Below are positions 33,938 to 42,291 of a DNA stretch of 64,000 nt, in pieces. Each line of letters opens with the position of its first letter. Within the stretch, counting starts at the first letter, position 1. Under the pieces are notes generated by a model. That model had not been told where the DNA came from. It was given only the letters and a program-made list of their open reading frames with translations, and did not search any database. The DNA comes from Mesorhizobium xinjiangense (lineage in GTDB: Bacteria; Pseudomonadota; Alphaproteobacteria; Rhizobiales; Rhizobiaceae), in contig NZ_WOAC01000020.1 in the NCBI RefSeq assembly GCF_009749525.1, positions 26,029 through 90,028 of the forward strand, written 5' to 3'. Position numbers and translations under genes: made by a program.

Positions 33938-34762
33938 TCACTTCACCGCGCCGAAAGTCAGCCCGCGCACCAGTTGGCGCTGCGAGAACCAGCCCATGAT
34001 CAGGATCGGCGCGATCGCCAGTGTCGAGGCGGCCGAGAGCTTCGCCCAGAACAGGCCCTGCGGGCTGGAAAAGGAGGCGATGAAGGCGGTGAGCGGGGCG
34101 GCCTGCGCCGCCGTCAGCCGGATCGTCCAGAAGGATTCGTTCCACGCCAGGATGATGTTCAACAGCATTGTCGAGGCGATGCCGGGCAGTGCCATCGGGG
34201 TCAGCACATGGATGATCTCGTTCATCAGCGAAGCGCCGTCCATGCGCGCCGCTTCCAGGATCTCGCCCGGGATCTCGCGGAAATAGGTGTAGAGCATCCA
34301 CACCACGATTGGCAGGTTGACGAGGGTCAGGACGACGGTCAGGCCGAGCCTGGTGTCGAGCAGGCCGGTGTCGCGGAAGATCAGATAGATCGGCACCAGC
34401 ACGCCGACGGCGGGCAGCATCTTCGTCGACAGCATCCACATCAGGATGTCCTTGGTGCGCTTGGTCGGCGAAAAGGCCATCGACCAGGCGGCCGGGACGG
34501 CGATGACAAGCGCAATGAGCGTCGAGCCCAGCGAAACGATCACCGAGTTCATGAACGGCTTGAAATAGTCGCGCTGCGCTTGAACCTCGACATAGTTCTC
34601 GAAGGTGCCGGACGGGATGAGGCTGATCCCGGCAATGGCTTCGGGCTCCGTCTTGAAGGAAGTGACGACGGTGTAGAGGATCGGGAAGAAGATCAGCAAG
34701 GCGATGAACCATGCCGCGACCGTCGCGATCGCCTTGTGCCTGGTGGAAACTGTGCGGGCCAT
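33938..34762 (-). CDS. smoG: polyol ABC importer, permease (MalG type)
   Basis: 274 residues with six predicted helices. The binding-protein-dependent transport motif [26 protein letters not shown] is at about 168-193, giving the EAA loop that docks on SmoK. The N-terminus has the TxxW-like amphipathic start of MalG proteins. It lies 15 bases after smoF. Its C-terminus ([16 protein letters not shown]) is the normal MalG ending. Confidence 0.93.
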   Translation of the reverse strand: MARTVSTRHKAIATVAAWFIALLIFFPILYTVVTSFKTEPEAIAGISLIPSGTFENYVEVQAQRDYFKPFMNSVIVSLGSTLIALVIAVPAAWSMAFSPTKRTKDILMWMLSTKMLPAVGVLVPIYLIFRDTGLLDTRLGLTVVLTLVNLPIVVWMLYTYFREIPGEILEAARMDGASLMNEIIHVLTPMALPGIASTMLLNIILAWNESFWTIRLTAAQAAPLTAFIASFSSPQGLFWAKLSAASTLAIAPILIMGWFSQRQLVRGLTFGAVK

Positions 34763-34777
34763 GATGCAGGGCTCCTG

Positions 34778-35647
34778 TCAATCGAGATTGCGGCCGACAG
34801 CGCGCATCAGGAAGAGCGCCAGGATGTTGGCCAGGATGACCGCGATGACACCGCCGGCAGACGCTCCCCCGACATCGTAGGAAAGCAGCGCCGTGCGATA
34901 GATGAGAAAGGCCAGATTGGTCGAGGCATAGCCCGGACCGCCATTGGTCGTCACCAGGATCTCGGCATAGACGGCGAGCAGGAAGATCGTCTGGATCAGG
35001 ATGACGACGGTGATGGCGCGCGCCAGATGCGGCAATGTCAGGTGCCAGAAGCGCTGCACGACATTGGCGCCGTCCATCTCGGCCGCTTCCTCCTGTTCGC
35101 TGTCGAGCGATTGCAGCGCCGTCAGAAGAATGAGCGTGGCAAAGGGCAGCCATTGCCAGGCGACGATGATGACGATCGACAAGAGGGGATACTGGGCGAA
35201 CCAGTCGACCGGTTCGACGCCCACGAACCGGGCGATATCGGCAGCGACGCCGTAGCCCGGATGCATGATCATGTTCTTCCAGACCAGGGCGGCCACCGGC
35301 GGCATGACGAAGAAGGGCGAGATGACCAGGATGCGCACGATGCCCTGGCCGAAGATCGGCTGGTTGAGCAGGATTGCAAGCAGGATGCCGCCGATCACGG
35401 TAATCAGAAGGACGCCGACGACCAGGATCAGCGTGTTGGCGATGGATTGCCAGAAGGCCGGATCGGTGTAGAAAAACTGGTAGTTCAGCAGACCGGCGAA
35501 GCTGCGGTTGGCCGGGTTGAGCAGATTGTAGTTCTCGAAGGAATACCACAGCGTCATGCTCAGCGGGACGATCATCCACACGAGCAGCAGCACCACGGCC
35601 GGAGCCATCATGAGGCGGGCGAGAGTGCGGGTTTGTCGGGTCGCCAT
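34778..35647 (-). CDS. smoF: polyol ABC importer, permease (MalF type)
   Basis: 289 residues from the ATG at 35647 (MATRQTRTLARLMM). Six helices are predicted. The EAA loop is EEAAEMDGANVVQRFWHLTLPHLARAITVV. A periplasmic loop after the first helix (WYSFENYNLLNPANRSF) contacts the binding protein. It is separated from smoE by a terminator-like hairpin, so expression is probably a fraction of that of the binding protein. Confidence 0.93.
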   Translation of the reverse strand: MATRQTRTLARLMMAPAVVLLLVWMIVPLSMTLWYSFENYNLLNPANRSFAGLLNYQFFYTDPAFWQSIANTLILVVGVLLITVIGGILLAILLNQPIFGQGIVRILVISPFFVMPPVAALVWKNMIMHPGYGVAADIARFVGVEPVDWFAQYPLLSIVIIVAWQWLPFATLILLTALQSLDSEQEEAAEMDGANVVQRFWHLTLPHLARAITVVILIQTIFLLAVYAEILVTTNGGPGYASTNLAFLIYRTALLSYDVGGASAGGVIAVILANILALFLMRAVGRNLD

Positions 35648-35693
35648 GGCGCTCTCCAATTTTTCCCGAACGGACTGCGCTTCGGCCGGCGGG

Positions 35694-35723
35694 AAAAAAG
35701 CGGCTGCCCGAGGCGGGCAGCCG
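35694..35723 (-). terminator. intra-operon terminator between smoE and smoF
   Basis: On the minus strand a 9-bp stem CGGCTGCCC/GGGCAGCCG with a 5-base loop is followed by GC and then TTTTTT. It lies about 30 bases after the smoE stop and 47 before the smoF start, the position expected for partial termination that keeps binding protein in excess over permease. Confidence 0.75.
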
Positions 35724-35751
35724 AAGTCTGGGAGGATGGTTGTCGGGCGGC

Positions 35752-37059
35752 CTAGTTGTAGCCGCCGCGTTTCATTTCACGCGTCGCCACCTGCTGTGCC
35801 TGGGCGAGCGCATCGTCCACCGACATCTGGCCGGCCAGCGCGGCCGAGAAGAGCTGGCCGACGGTGGTGCCGAGGCTCTGGAATTCGGGGATCGCGACGA
35901 ACTGCCCGCCGGTATAGGGCACGGGCTGCACCGACGGCTTAGTGATGTCGGCGGCGTTCATCGCGGCCAGCGTGGGCTCGGCGAAGGACGCGGCCTCCTG
36001 GTATTCCGGGTTTTCGTAGAGCGAGGTGCGGGTTCCAGGAGGTGCGGCGGCCCAACCTTCGTTCTCGGCGACAAGGGCGGTGTAGTCCTTGCTCGTTGCC
36101 CAGGCGACGAATGCCTTGGCCGCGTCCTTGGCATCCGACGTTGCAGGGATGGCCAGGTTCCAGGACCACAGCCAGTTGCCGTGATTGCCGGTGCCGGCAT
36201 CCGGGAAGAGCGCGAAGTCGACATTCTCGGCGACGGTCGAATCCTCGGGATCGGTGACGAAGGAGGCGGCGACGGTGGCGTCCATCCACATGCCGCACTT
36301 GCCTTGCTGGAACAGCGTCAGGTTCTCGTTGAAGCCGTTCGAGGAGGCGCCCGACGGTCCTGCGTCGTTCATCAGTTCGACATAGAACTGAACCGCTTCC
36401 TTCCACTCCGGCGTGTCGAATTGCGGCTGCCAGTTCTCGTCGAACCAGCGCGCGCCGAAGGAGTTGGCCATGGCGGTGAGAAAGGCCATGTTCTCGCCCC
36501 AGCCGGCCTTGCCGCGCAGGCAGATGCCGCTGATGTCGTTGTCGCGGTCGGTCATCGCGCGCGCCGCCTCGCCGATGAATTCCCAGCTCGGCTCATCGGG
36601 CATTTCCAGCCCGGCCTTCTCGATAAGGTCGGTGCGGTACATGATCATGGCGCTCTCGCCATAGAACGGTGCGGCGTAGAGCGTGTCGTCGACGCTCAGA
36701 CCGCCGCGGATGGCCGGCAGGAGATCATCGACGTCATATTCGGCCGGCAGGCCGGTCAGCGGCTCGAGCCAGCTCTGCTTGGCCCAGATCGGCACCTCGT
36801 AATTGCCGATGGTGACCACGTCGTACTGGCCGCCCTGGGTCGCGATGTCGGTCGTCACGCGCTCGCGCAGGACGTTTTCCTCCAGCGTTACCCATTCCAG
36901 CTCGATATCCGGGTTCTTGGCGGTGAAGTCGTCGGTCAGCTTCTGCATGCGGATCATGTCGCCATTGTTGACGGTGGCGATGGTGACCGTTTCGGCGCGG
37001 GCGGCGCCGACGAACGCCATGGCCGAACATGCGCCGACCAGGATCGGGTGCAGTTTCAT
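35752..37059 (-). CDS. smoE: sorbitol/mannitol ABC importer, substrate-binding protein
   Basis: 435 residues from the ATG at 37059, with GGGAGGAA upstream and a signal peptide (MKLHPILVGACSAMAFVGAARA). The family-1 binding-protein fold shows TVTIATVNNGDMIRMQKLTDDF, YDVVTIGNYEVPIWAKQSWLEPL and FYGESAMIMYRTDLIEKAGL. It resembles SmoE/MtlE polyol-binding proteins. It is the first transporter gene after the SorC regulator. Two direct repeats ATTGAGCAATT lie 17 and 36 bases before the start, and a terminator follows the gene. Confidence 0.92.
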   Translation of the reverse strand: MKLHPILVGACSAMAFVGAARAETVTIATVNNGDMIRMQKLTDDFTAKNPDIELEWVTLEENVLRERVTTDIATQGGQYDVVTIGNYEVPIWAKQSWLEPLTGLPAEYDVDDLLPAIRGGLSVDDTLYAAPFYGESAMIMYRTDLIEKAGLEMPDEPSWEFIGEAARAMTDRDNDISGICLRGKAGWGENMAFLTAMANSFGARWFDENWQPQFDTPEWKEAVQFYVELMNDAGPSGASSNGFNENLTLFQQGKCGMWMDATVAASFVTDPEDSTVAENVDFALFPDAGTGNHGNWLWSWNLAIPATSDAKDAAKAFVAWATSKDYTALVAENEGWAAAPPGTRTSLYENPEYQEAASFAEPTLAAMNAADITKPSVQPVPYTGGQFVAIPEFQSLGTTVGQLFSAALAGQMSVDDALAQAQQVATREMKRGGYN

Positions 37060-37075
37060 CTCATTCCTCCCAAGC

Positions 37076-37105
37076 ATTGAGCAATTGATCTACTATTGAG
37101 CAATT
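37076..37105. promoter_or_regulatory. direct-repeat operator upstream of smoE
   Basis: ATTGAGCAATT occurs at 37076-37086 and 37095-37105, 19 bases apart and on the same helical face. Each contains the symmetric TTG-AG-CAA core. The core GAGCAATT recurs at 38359-38366, 108 bases upstream of the SorC-type regulator gene, so that regulator is the likely binder. Confidence 0.6.
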
Positions 37106-37188
37106 ACCCACATATCTGCAGGCAGAGTCAATCCAGATTCCTTGCTGCGGTGCAACAAAGGCTACGAGGTTGTGACGGAGGTCTGGGC

Positions 37189-37303
37189 TTAGAACATGTC
37201 CCGCTCAAACGGCATCGTCTGAGCGAAAGGTACATGTTCCAGCATATCGGTCTGGCGCGCTTATCTTTGCTTCAAACGATGCCGTTTGAGCGGGACATGT
37301 TCA
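37189..37303. repeat. mosaic palindromic repeat, copy 4 (P then hybrid Q/P)
   Basis: It begins TTAGAACATGTCCCGCTCAAACG as in copies 1 and 5, but after CTGGCGCGCTTATCTTTGC the second hairpin switches back to CGTTTGAGCGGGACATGTTC, the P-module end. This is a recombinant form. It ends at the TGA stop of the SorC-type regulator gene (37301-37303). Confidence 0.78.
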
Positions 37304-38251
37304 GCTCGCCAGCAGGGCGCGGGCGGTCGATTCGTCGGTGACGAGACCGTTGATCAACCGGCGGCTGGCGGCGGCGTGGATGGCCGGCAGCTTGGCCTTG
37401 CCCATGGCCATGCCGACGACCAGCGAGCGCTCCCGCGACGGGATGGGGGCGCTGGCCACCCGTTCATTTGTCAGCCCGTCGATCATGCGGCCCTCGGCGT
37501 CGAAGGTCCAGCCAACGATCTCGCCGACCGCGCGCGCTTTCTGCAGGGCCTTCAGATCGTCGCCGCTGATGAAGCCGTCGACGAACAACGGCGCTTCGGG
37601 GCCGAGGTCGCCGATGCCGACAAAGGTGACGTCGGCGTTCGCCGCCAGTTCCAGGGTCGAGGCGATCATCGGCTGGCCATGCAGCATTTCGCGCTCAGCC
37701 GGCGACGAGGCGATGACCGGCAGCGGCATCGGGAAGCTGCGCGCCTTGACCTTGTCGGCCATGGTGAAGATGACGTTGTAATAGGCCGCCGAGCCGTCCG
37801 GTGCGATGTTGCCGGTCAGCGAGACGACCTTGTGCTGCGGGCATTCCATGGCAGGCAGCTGCTCGATCGCCGCCTTGAGCGTGCGCCCGGTGCCGATGGT
37901 GATGATCTGTGGATCGGGGCTGGCCAGGCGTCGTTCGATCTCCGCCGCGCCCGCCTGCGCAATGCCGAGCGTGGTGGACGAGGAGCCGGGATCGCTCGGC
38001 ACGACTTCCGCCAGGTCGAGGGCGAAGCGCGACCGCAGCTTATCGGCCAGTTCCAGGCATTGGGCGATCGGATGGTCGATGCGGACCTTGACCAGCCCTT
38101 CCGAAACGGCGAGGGAAACGAGGCGCTGCGCGCTTTGCCGCGACACGCCGAGCTTGGCGGCGATCTGGTCCTGGGTGTTGCCGCCGATATAGTAGAGCCA
38201 GCCGGCGCGCGCCGCGTCGTCCAATCGCGTGATGTCCGTTGGCCGGCTCAT
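37301..38251 (-). CDS. SorC-family sugar-binding transcriptional regulator of the polyol operon
   Basis: 316 residues. The N-terminal helix-turn-helix is GGNTQDQIAAKLGVSRQSAQRLVSLAVSEGLV. The remainder is the SorC/DeoR-like effector domain with GTGRTLKAAIEQLP and GNIAPDGSAAYYNVIF, typical of proteins that sense phosphorylated sugars or polyols. It is upstream of and in the same direction as smoE. The direct-repeat operator in front of smoE and the core copy in front of its own gene indicate control of the operon and itself. Whether it activates or represses cannot be read from sequence. Confidence 0.88.
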   Translation of the reverse strand: MSRPTDITRLDDAARAGWLYYIGGNTQDQIAAKLGVSRQSAQRLVSLAVSEGLVKVRIDHPIAQCLELADKLRSRFALDLAEVVPSDPGSSSTTLGIAQAGAAEIERRLASPDPQIITIGTGRTLKAAIEQLPAMECPQHKVVSLTGNIAPDGSAAYYNVIFTMADKVKARSFPMPLPVIASSPAEREMLHGQPMIASTLELAANADVTFVGIGDLGPEAPLFVDGFISGDDLKALQKARAVGEIVGWTFDAEGRMIDGLTNERVASAPIPSRERSLVVGMAMGKAKLPAIHAAASRRLINGLVTDESTARALLAS

Positions 38252-38358
38252 GATGCTGCCTCCCGTAACCCATCCCTGACGACGGGTTATAATTCCGTCT
38301 GGGCGTCACCGCATCCAAACCGTGTCGCGCGGCGCGTCGGATCAATCGTTACCACAGC

Positions 38359-38366
38359 GAGCAATT
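38359..38366. promoter_or_regulatory. SorC-type operator core upstream of the sorC-like gene
   Basis: GAGCAATT, identical to the core of the two smoE operator repeats, within CAGCGAGCAATTGCCC. It is a single site, so the assignment is weaker. The rest of the gap 38252-38467 shows nothing else distinctive. Confidence 0.4.
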
Positions 38367-38467
38367 GCCCGCAAAGAGGTATACGTGCTCAAGGCGGTGC
38401 GGCGCGCCAAGTGATTGGGGACGATCGGGGAGACAAGGAGGATGGCTGCAGTCGGCCGGCCGGGATG

Positions 38468-38584
38468 TTAGAGCATGTCCCGCTCAAACGGAATCGTTTG
38501 AGCGAAAGGTACATGCTCCAACATATTGAGCTGGCGCGCATATCTTTGCTTCAAACGTTTCCGTTTGAAGCGAACGCGCGCTAG
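38468..38584. repeat. mosaic palindromic repeat, copy 5 (complete P and Q)
   Basis: The best complete copy, 117 bases: TTAGAGCATGTCCCGCTC, hairpin CAAACG-GAAT-CGTTTG, GGTACATGCTC closing the outer stem, then ACATATTGAGCTGGCGCGC, the TTCAAACG/CGTTTGAAG hairpin and GCGAACGCGCGCTAG. It lies between the sorC-like gene and the 3' end of the phosphonate-type permease gene. Confidence 0.85.
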
Positions 38585-38618
38585 TCCGGATTCCCCGCCC
38601 GCCTGTCTGGTGCGCGTT

Positions 38619-39422
38619 TCAGATGATGCGCTTGCGCAGCCAGGCCGAGACGATTTCGCCAAGCACGACAAGCGCCAGGATCGACAGCAGCACGGTCGCC
38701 GCTTCCTGCCAGTTGAACGTGTCGATGGCGCTTTGCAGGATGAGACCGATGCCGCCGGCGCCGACGAGGCCGAGCACGGTCGACTCGCGCAGATTGATGT
38801 CCCAGCGCAGGATCGCCACGGCCCAGAAGGTCGGCATGACCTGCGGCACGATCGCATAGGCGATCACCTTGAAGCGCGAGGCGCCGGTCGCTTCCAGCGC
38901 TTCCACCGGCCGCCGGTCGATCTCTTCGATCGCCTCGCCCAGAAGCTTGCCGATGAAGCCGATGGAGCGGAACATGATGGCGACGATACCCGCCACGATG
39001 CCCGGCCCGAAGATCGCCACGAAGAGCAGCGCCCAGATGATGGTGTTCACCGAGCGGCTGGAAACCAGAATGAGGCGGCCGAGCCACAAGGTCGCGGCGT
39101 TCGGCGTGGTGTTCTGCGCCGCGATATAGGCGACCGGCAACGAGATGAAGACGGCGATGGCGGTGGCGATGGTGGCGATGTTGACCGTTTCCACCAGCAC
39201 CCACAAAATGCTCGGCAGGTTGGTCGCATCCGGCGGCACCATGCGGCCGAGAAGGTCGCCGATCTGCTGCGGCGCGTCGAACACCCAGGCCCAGATGACG
39301 TCGATGCTGGTCAGCGCCCAGACGATGGCGGCGACCACCACCAGGAAGATGGCGAAACGCTGCAGCCGCTCGCGCGGTGTGAAGCGGGCCCATTCTTCCG
39401 GCGTCGTTTCCATGCTCACCAT
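38619..39422 (-). CDS. phnE: phosphonate-type ABC importer, permease (second PhnE)
   Basis: 267 residues with six predicted helices. The EAA loop is EEIDRRPVEALEATGASRFKVIAYAIVPQVMP at about 160-190. It matches PhnE-type permeases. The start ATG at 39422 overlaps the upstream permease gene by 7 bases and has AGGAAACGG before it; an inner ATG at 39413 is possible. Two PhnE copies in tandem form a heterodimeric channel, as in many alphaproteobacterial phosphonate systems. Confidence 0.9.
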   Translation of the reverse strand: MVSMETTPEEWARFTPRERLQRFAIFLVVVAAIVWALTSIDVIWAWVFDAPQQIGDLLGRMVPPDATNLPSILWVLVETVNIATIATAIAVFISLPVAYIAAQNTTPNAATLWLGRLILVSSRSVNTIIWALLFVAIFGPGIVAGIVAIMFRSIGFIGKLLGEAIEEIDRRPVEALEATGASRFKVIAYAIVPQVMPTFWAVAILRWDINLRESTVLGLVGAGGIGLILQSAIDTFNWQEAATVLLSILALVVLGEIVSAWLRKRII

Positions 39423-40222
39423 ATCCGTTTCCTGATCTGGCCGCTGATCGCCTCGCTCACCAGGATGACGGCGACGATAACGATGGTGATGGCAAGCGCG
39501 AAGTCATAGTCATAGCGGCCGAAGGCATTGGCGAGCGTCGAGCCGATGCCGCCTGCGCCGACGATGCCGACGACCGCGGAAGCGCGCAGGTTGCTGTCGA
39601 GCTGATAGATGGTGAGGCCGATCTGGCGCGGCATGATCTGCGGAAAGACGGCGTAGATCAGCGTCGGGAAATAGCCGGCGCCCACGGCGCGCATCGCCTC
39701 CACCTGGCCCCAGTCGATTTCCTCGATGCGTTCCGCCAACATCTTGGCGACGAAGCCGATGGAATAGACGATCAGGGTCAGCACTCCGGCGAAGGGGCCG
39801 AAGCCGACCGCCTTGACGAAGATGATGGCGACGATGACCGGGTGGAAGCTGCGCGCCACGACGATGAGCGCGCGGCCAAGATAATAGATCGGCCTCGGCG
39901 CCAGGTTCTTGGCCGCCATGAAGGCGATGGGGATGGAAAGCAGCACGCCGCCGACCGTCGCCAGGATGGCGATCTTCAGGCTCTCCAGGAACCCGTCGAT
40001 CAGGAGGCCGCTGCGCGCGAAGCTCGGCGGAAAGGCGCCGCTGAAAATGCGCCCGGCGCGGCTGATGCCTTCGGACACCCGGGCCCAGTCCAGGGGCAGC
40101 ATGACGAGCGCCCAGCCGAGATAGAGCACGATGGCCGCCATCAACCCGTAACGCAGTACGGGATTGGCGATCATCGGCGGCTTGCGCCAGGTGTCGGGCA
40201 CCGTATCGGGCAGGGCGCTCAT
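39416..40222 (-). CDS. phnE: phosphonate-type ABC importer, permease (first PhnE)
   Basis: 268 residues from the ATG at 40222, which overlaps the ATPase stop. Six helices are predicted. The EAA loop is ERIEEIDWGQVEAMRAVGAGYFPTLIYAVFPQIMP, and SNLRASAVVGIVGAGGIG is the conserved segment near the last helices. It is paralogous to the downstream permease but only moderately similar to it. Confidence 0.9.
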   Translation of the reverse strand: MSALPDTVPDTWRKPPMIANPVLRYGLMAAIVLYLGWALVMLPLDWARVSEGISRAGRIFSGAFPPSFARSGLLIDGFLESLKIAILATVGGVLLSIPIAFMAAKNLAPRPIYYLGRALIVVARSFHPVIVAIIFVKAVGFGPFAGVLTLIVYSIGFVAKMLAERIEEIDWGQVEAMRAVGAGYFPTLIYAVFPQIMPRQIGLTIYQLDSNLRASAVVGIVGAGGIGSTLANAFGRYDYDFALAITIVIVAVILVSEAISGQIRKRIW

Positions 40223-41013
40223 GCGTTGTTGGCCCTCAGCGGGGTGACGTTGTCCATCTCGCCGCGTTCCTCGGCGGGAACGCCGGCATAGATCTCGTCC
40301 ATCGCCGCAGTGTCGAGCGCTGCCGGCTCGGCGTCGAAGATGATACGGCCGTAGCGCATGCCGACGATGCGGTCGGTATATTGCTTGGCTTCGGCGACGT
40401 TGTGGATATTGATCAGCACCGGCAGCGAGAACTCGCGCGAAAGGGCGCGCAACAGGTCCATGATCTGCTCGGAAGTCTTCGGGTCGAGCGACGCGGTCGG
40501 CTCGTCGGCGAGCAGGATTTCCGGTTCCTGCATCAGTGCGCGCACCACGCCGACGCGCTGGCGTTCGCCGCCGGACAATTCGTCGGCGCGCTTGTTCGCG
40601 TAATGGGCGATGCCGACGCGCTCCATCAGCTCGAAGGCGCGGCGGATATCTTCCTTGGGGTAGCGCCGCAGGACGGCGCGCCATGTCGGCAGGTAGCCGA
40701 GCCGGCCCGACTGCACGTTTTCCATCACCGTCAGCCGGTCCACCAGGTTGAAGCTCTGGAAGATCATGCCGATGCGCCGGCGCGCCGCGCGCAGGCCGGC
40801 GCCCTTGAGGTCGGTCAGCATCAGCCCGTTCAGTTCGATGGAGCCGGAGCTCGGCTCCACGAGCCGGTTGATGCATCGCAAAAGGGTGCTCTTGCCGGCG
40901 CCCGAGGCGCCGATGACCGACACCACGCTTTCACCCGGAACCTCCAGGTCCAGCCCTTTGAGAACCGGCGCGCCGTTGCCGTAGCGCTTTACCAGCTGGG
41001 AAATCTTCAGCAT
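40219..41013 (-). CDS. phnC: phosphonate-type ABC importer, ATP-binding protein
   Basis: 264 residues from the ATG at 41013; a TTG one codon earlier was not preferred. Walker A is GASGAGKST, Q-loop is in FQSFNLVDRLTVMENV, signature LSGGERQRVGVVRALMQEP, Walker B ILLADEPTASLD. It is typical of PhnC, including a long insertion after the Q-loop (GRLGYLPTWRAVLRRYPKED). It is separated from the binding protein gene by a terminator-like hairpin. Confidence 0.92.
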   Translation of the reverse strand: MLKISQLVKRYGNGAPVLKGLDLEVPGESVVSVIGASGAGKSTLLRCINRLVEPSSGSIELNGLMLTDLKGAGLRAARRRIGMIFQSFNLVDRLTVMENVQSGRLGYLPTWRAVLRRYPKEDIRRAFELMERVGIAHYANKRADELSGGERQRVGVVRALMQEPEILLADEPTASLDPKTSEQIMDLLRALSREFSLPVLINIHNVAEAKQYTDRIVGMRYGRIIFDAEPAALDTAAMDEIYAGVPAEERGEMDNVTPLRANNA

Positions 41014-41046
41014 CAACCAACTCCGGAGAACAGATATACGCCCGGG

Positions 41047-41087
41047 AAAAAACCGGACGCGAGGCCAAGCCCGGCACCTCGCGTCCG
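41047..41087 (-). terminator. intra-operon terminator between phnD and phnC
   Basis: On the minus strand a perfect 11-bp stem CGGACGCGAGG/CCTCGCGTCCG with a 12-base loop is followed by G then TTTTTT. It begins 9 bases after the phnD stop. The placement mirrors the smoE-smoF terminator, suggesting the same way of raising binding protein over membrane parts. Confidence 0.75.
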
Positions 41088-41095
41088 TGGGAGGA

Positions 41096-42097
41096 TCACT
41101 CCTTGGCGAGACCCTGGGGCGTGTATTCTACACCGTTCGCCTTCTGGATCTCCCGGATGACGGCCCAATCCTTCTTGTAGGTCACCGGCACGAACTTGCT
41201 GACGCCGGAAAACTCCTCGCCAAGCGCTGTTCCGGCGAAGTCGAAGGAGAAGAAGGCCTCCTTGATCTTTTCCGCCAGCGCCGGGTCGAGATCGTGCGCA
41301 TAGGTGTAGGAGGTCGTCGGGAACGGGTCGGACTCCCAGACGATCTTGACCTCTTCGGGATCATAGAGATCGCGCTCGGCCATCCGGTCGACGACCTCCG
41401 AGGCCACGGGTGCTGCGTCATAGTCGCCCGCCACCACGCCGAGCATCGATTGGTCGTGCGAGCCGGAATAGACGACTTCGTAATCCTCATCCGGCGTCAC
41501 GCCGAGACCGGGAAACAGCGCACGCGGCGCCAGATTGCCCGAATTCGAGGTGGGCGATGTGTGCGCGATGCGCTTGCCTTTCAGGTCGGCCATCTCGTCG
41601 ATGCCGGAATCGGTGCGCGTGTAGACCTGCAGCTTGTAGCCGAAGCGGCCGTCCTCCGAGCCCATGATGGCAAAGGGAACCGCGCCGGCGAGATTGACGG
41701 CGAAGGGCGTCGGCCCGGTCGAGAAGCCGGCGATATGCAGGCGGCCGCTGCGCATGGCCTCCACTTCCGCCGAATTGGACTGCACGGCGAAGAACTGCAC
41801 GTCCTTGCCCGTCACCTCTTCGAGATGGGCGATGAAGGGCTCCCAGATATCCGCATAGATGGCCGGGTCTTCCACCGGCGTATAGGCGAAGACCAGCGTG
41901 TCCGGATTGGCGAGCTTCGCCGGATCGCTCGGCGTATCGGCAACGAGGTCCTCGTCGGCATCGCAATACATGGCGTCGAGCTGGCCGCGATTGGCGCAGT
42001 CCTGGGCCTGCACCGCGGTGCTGGCCAGAAGCGTGGAAATGCCGAAAAAGGCCGCTGCAGCGCCCCCGGCCCAGAATGTGTCGGTCGTTCTAAGCAT
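41096..42097 (-). CDS. phnD: phosphonate-type ABC importer, periplasmic binding protein
   Basis: 333 residues from the ATG at 42097, preceded by GGAGGA, with a signal peptide (MLRTTDTFWAGGAAAAFFGISTLLASTAVQA). The PhnD fold is marked by LVFAYTPVEDPAIYADIWEPFIAHLEEVTGKDV, SGRLHIAGFSTGPTPFAV and GKRIAHTSPTSNSGNLAPRALF, where the Ser/Thr/Asn string contacts the phosphonate or phosphate group in known structures. A pair of Cys residues (in DCANRG and MYCDADED) suggests an N-terminal disulphide extension. The ligand is unproven. Confidence 0.88.
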   Translation of the reverse strand: MLRTTDTFWAGGAAAAFFGISTLLASTAVQAQDCANRGQLDAMYCDADEDLVADTPSDPAKLANPDTLVFAYTPVEDPAIYADIWEPFIAHLEEVTGKDVQFFAVQSNSAEVEAMRSGRLHIAGFSTGPTPFAVNLAGAVPFAIMGSEDGRFGYKLQVYTRTDSGIDEMADLKGKRIAHTSPTSNSGNLAPRALFPGLGVTPDEDYEVVYSGSHDQSMLGVVAGDYDAAPVASEVVDRMAERDLYDPEEVKIVWESDPFPTTSYTYAHDLDPALAEKIKEAFFSFDFAGTALGEEFSGVSKFVPVTYKKDWAVIREIQKANGVEYTPQGLAKE

Positions 42098-42224
42098 GTT
42101 GTCATCCTCCACTGCGGGCATTACGGCCCGCTTCTCCCACAGGGCCCTTGCCGGACCATATGAGAAGACCGTATCGGCACTTTGTGGCAGTTTGCAACAC
42201 CTCGCGCAAAAATTTTTGGAATAC

Positions 42225-42248
42225 CCTCGAAAATTTGCGATTTCGAGG
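42225..42248. promoter_or_regulatory. dyad operator between phnD and the HAD/DeoR genes
   Basis: CCTCGAAA-N8-TTTCGAGG, perfect 8-bp arms. DeoR-family proteins characteristically recognise TTTCG/CGAAA half-sites, and a deoR-like gene is encoded one gene downstream. The site lies 44 bases before the HAD start and within the phnD divergent promoter region, so one site could control both directions. Confidence 0.5.
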
Positions 42249-42291
42249 TTACAAGCGTGGCATATCGCTCAACAATTCAGGAGGAGCACGC

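Noticed and set aside
33599..35755. A very long open frame on the plus strand opposite smoK, smoG and smoF
   Set aside because: It is antisense to three well-supported genes, has the Asp/Arg/Gln-rich composition of a GC-rich shadow frame, and shows no domain. Similar antisense frames opposite the Liv genes (12665-14803), autotransporter 1 (43948-45993) and doeA/eutC (48331-50652) were dropped for the same reason.
38375..38388. GGTATACG near the SorC-type promoter as a TGTATACA site
   Set aside because: Only the central TATAC matches and the palindrome is broken, so it does not belong to the GntR regulon.
41096..42097. Firm assignment of the PhnD-like protein as a phosphonate receptor
   Set aside because: The fold is clear but no phosphonate catabolic gene is in the window, so the ligand is left open.
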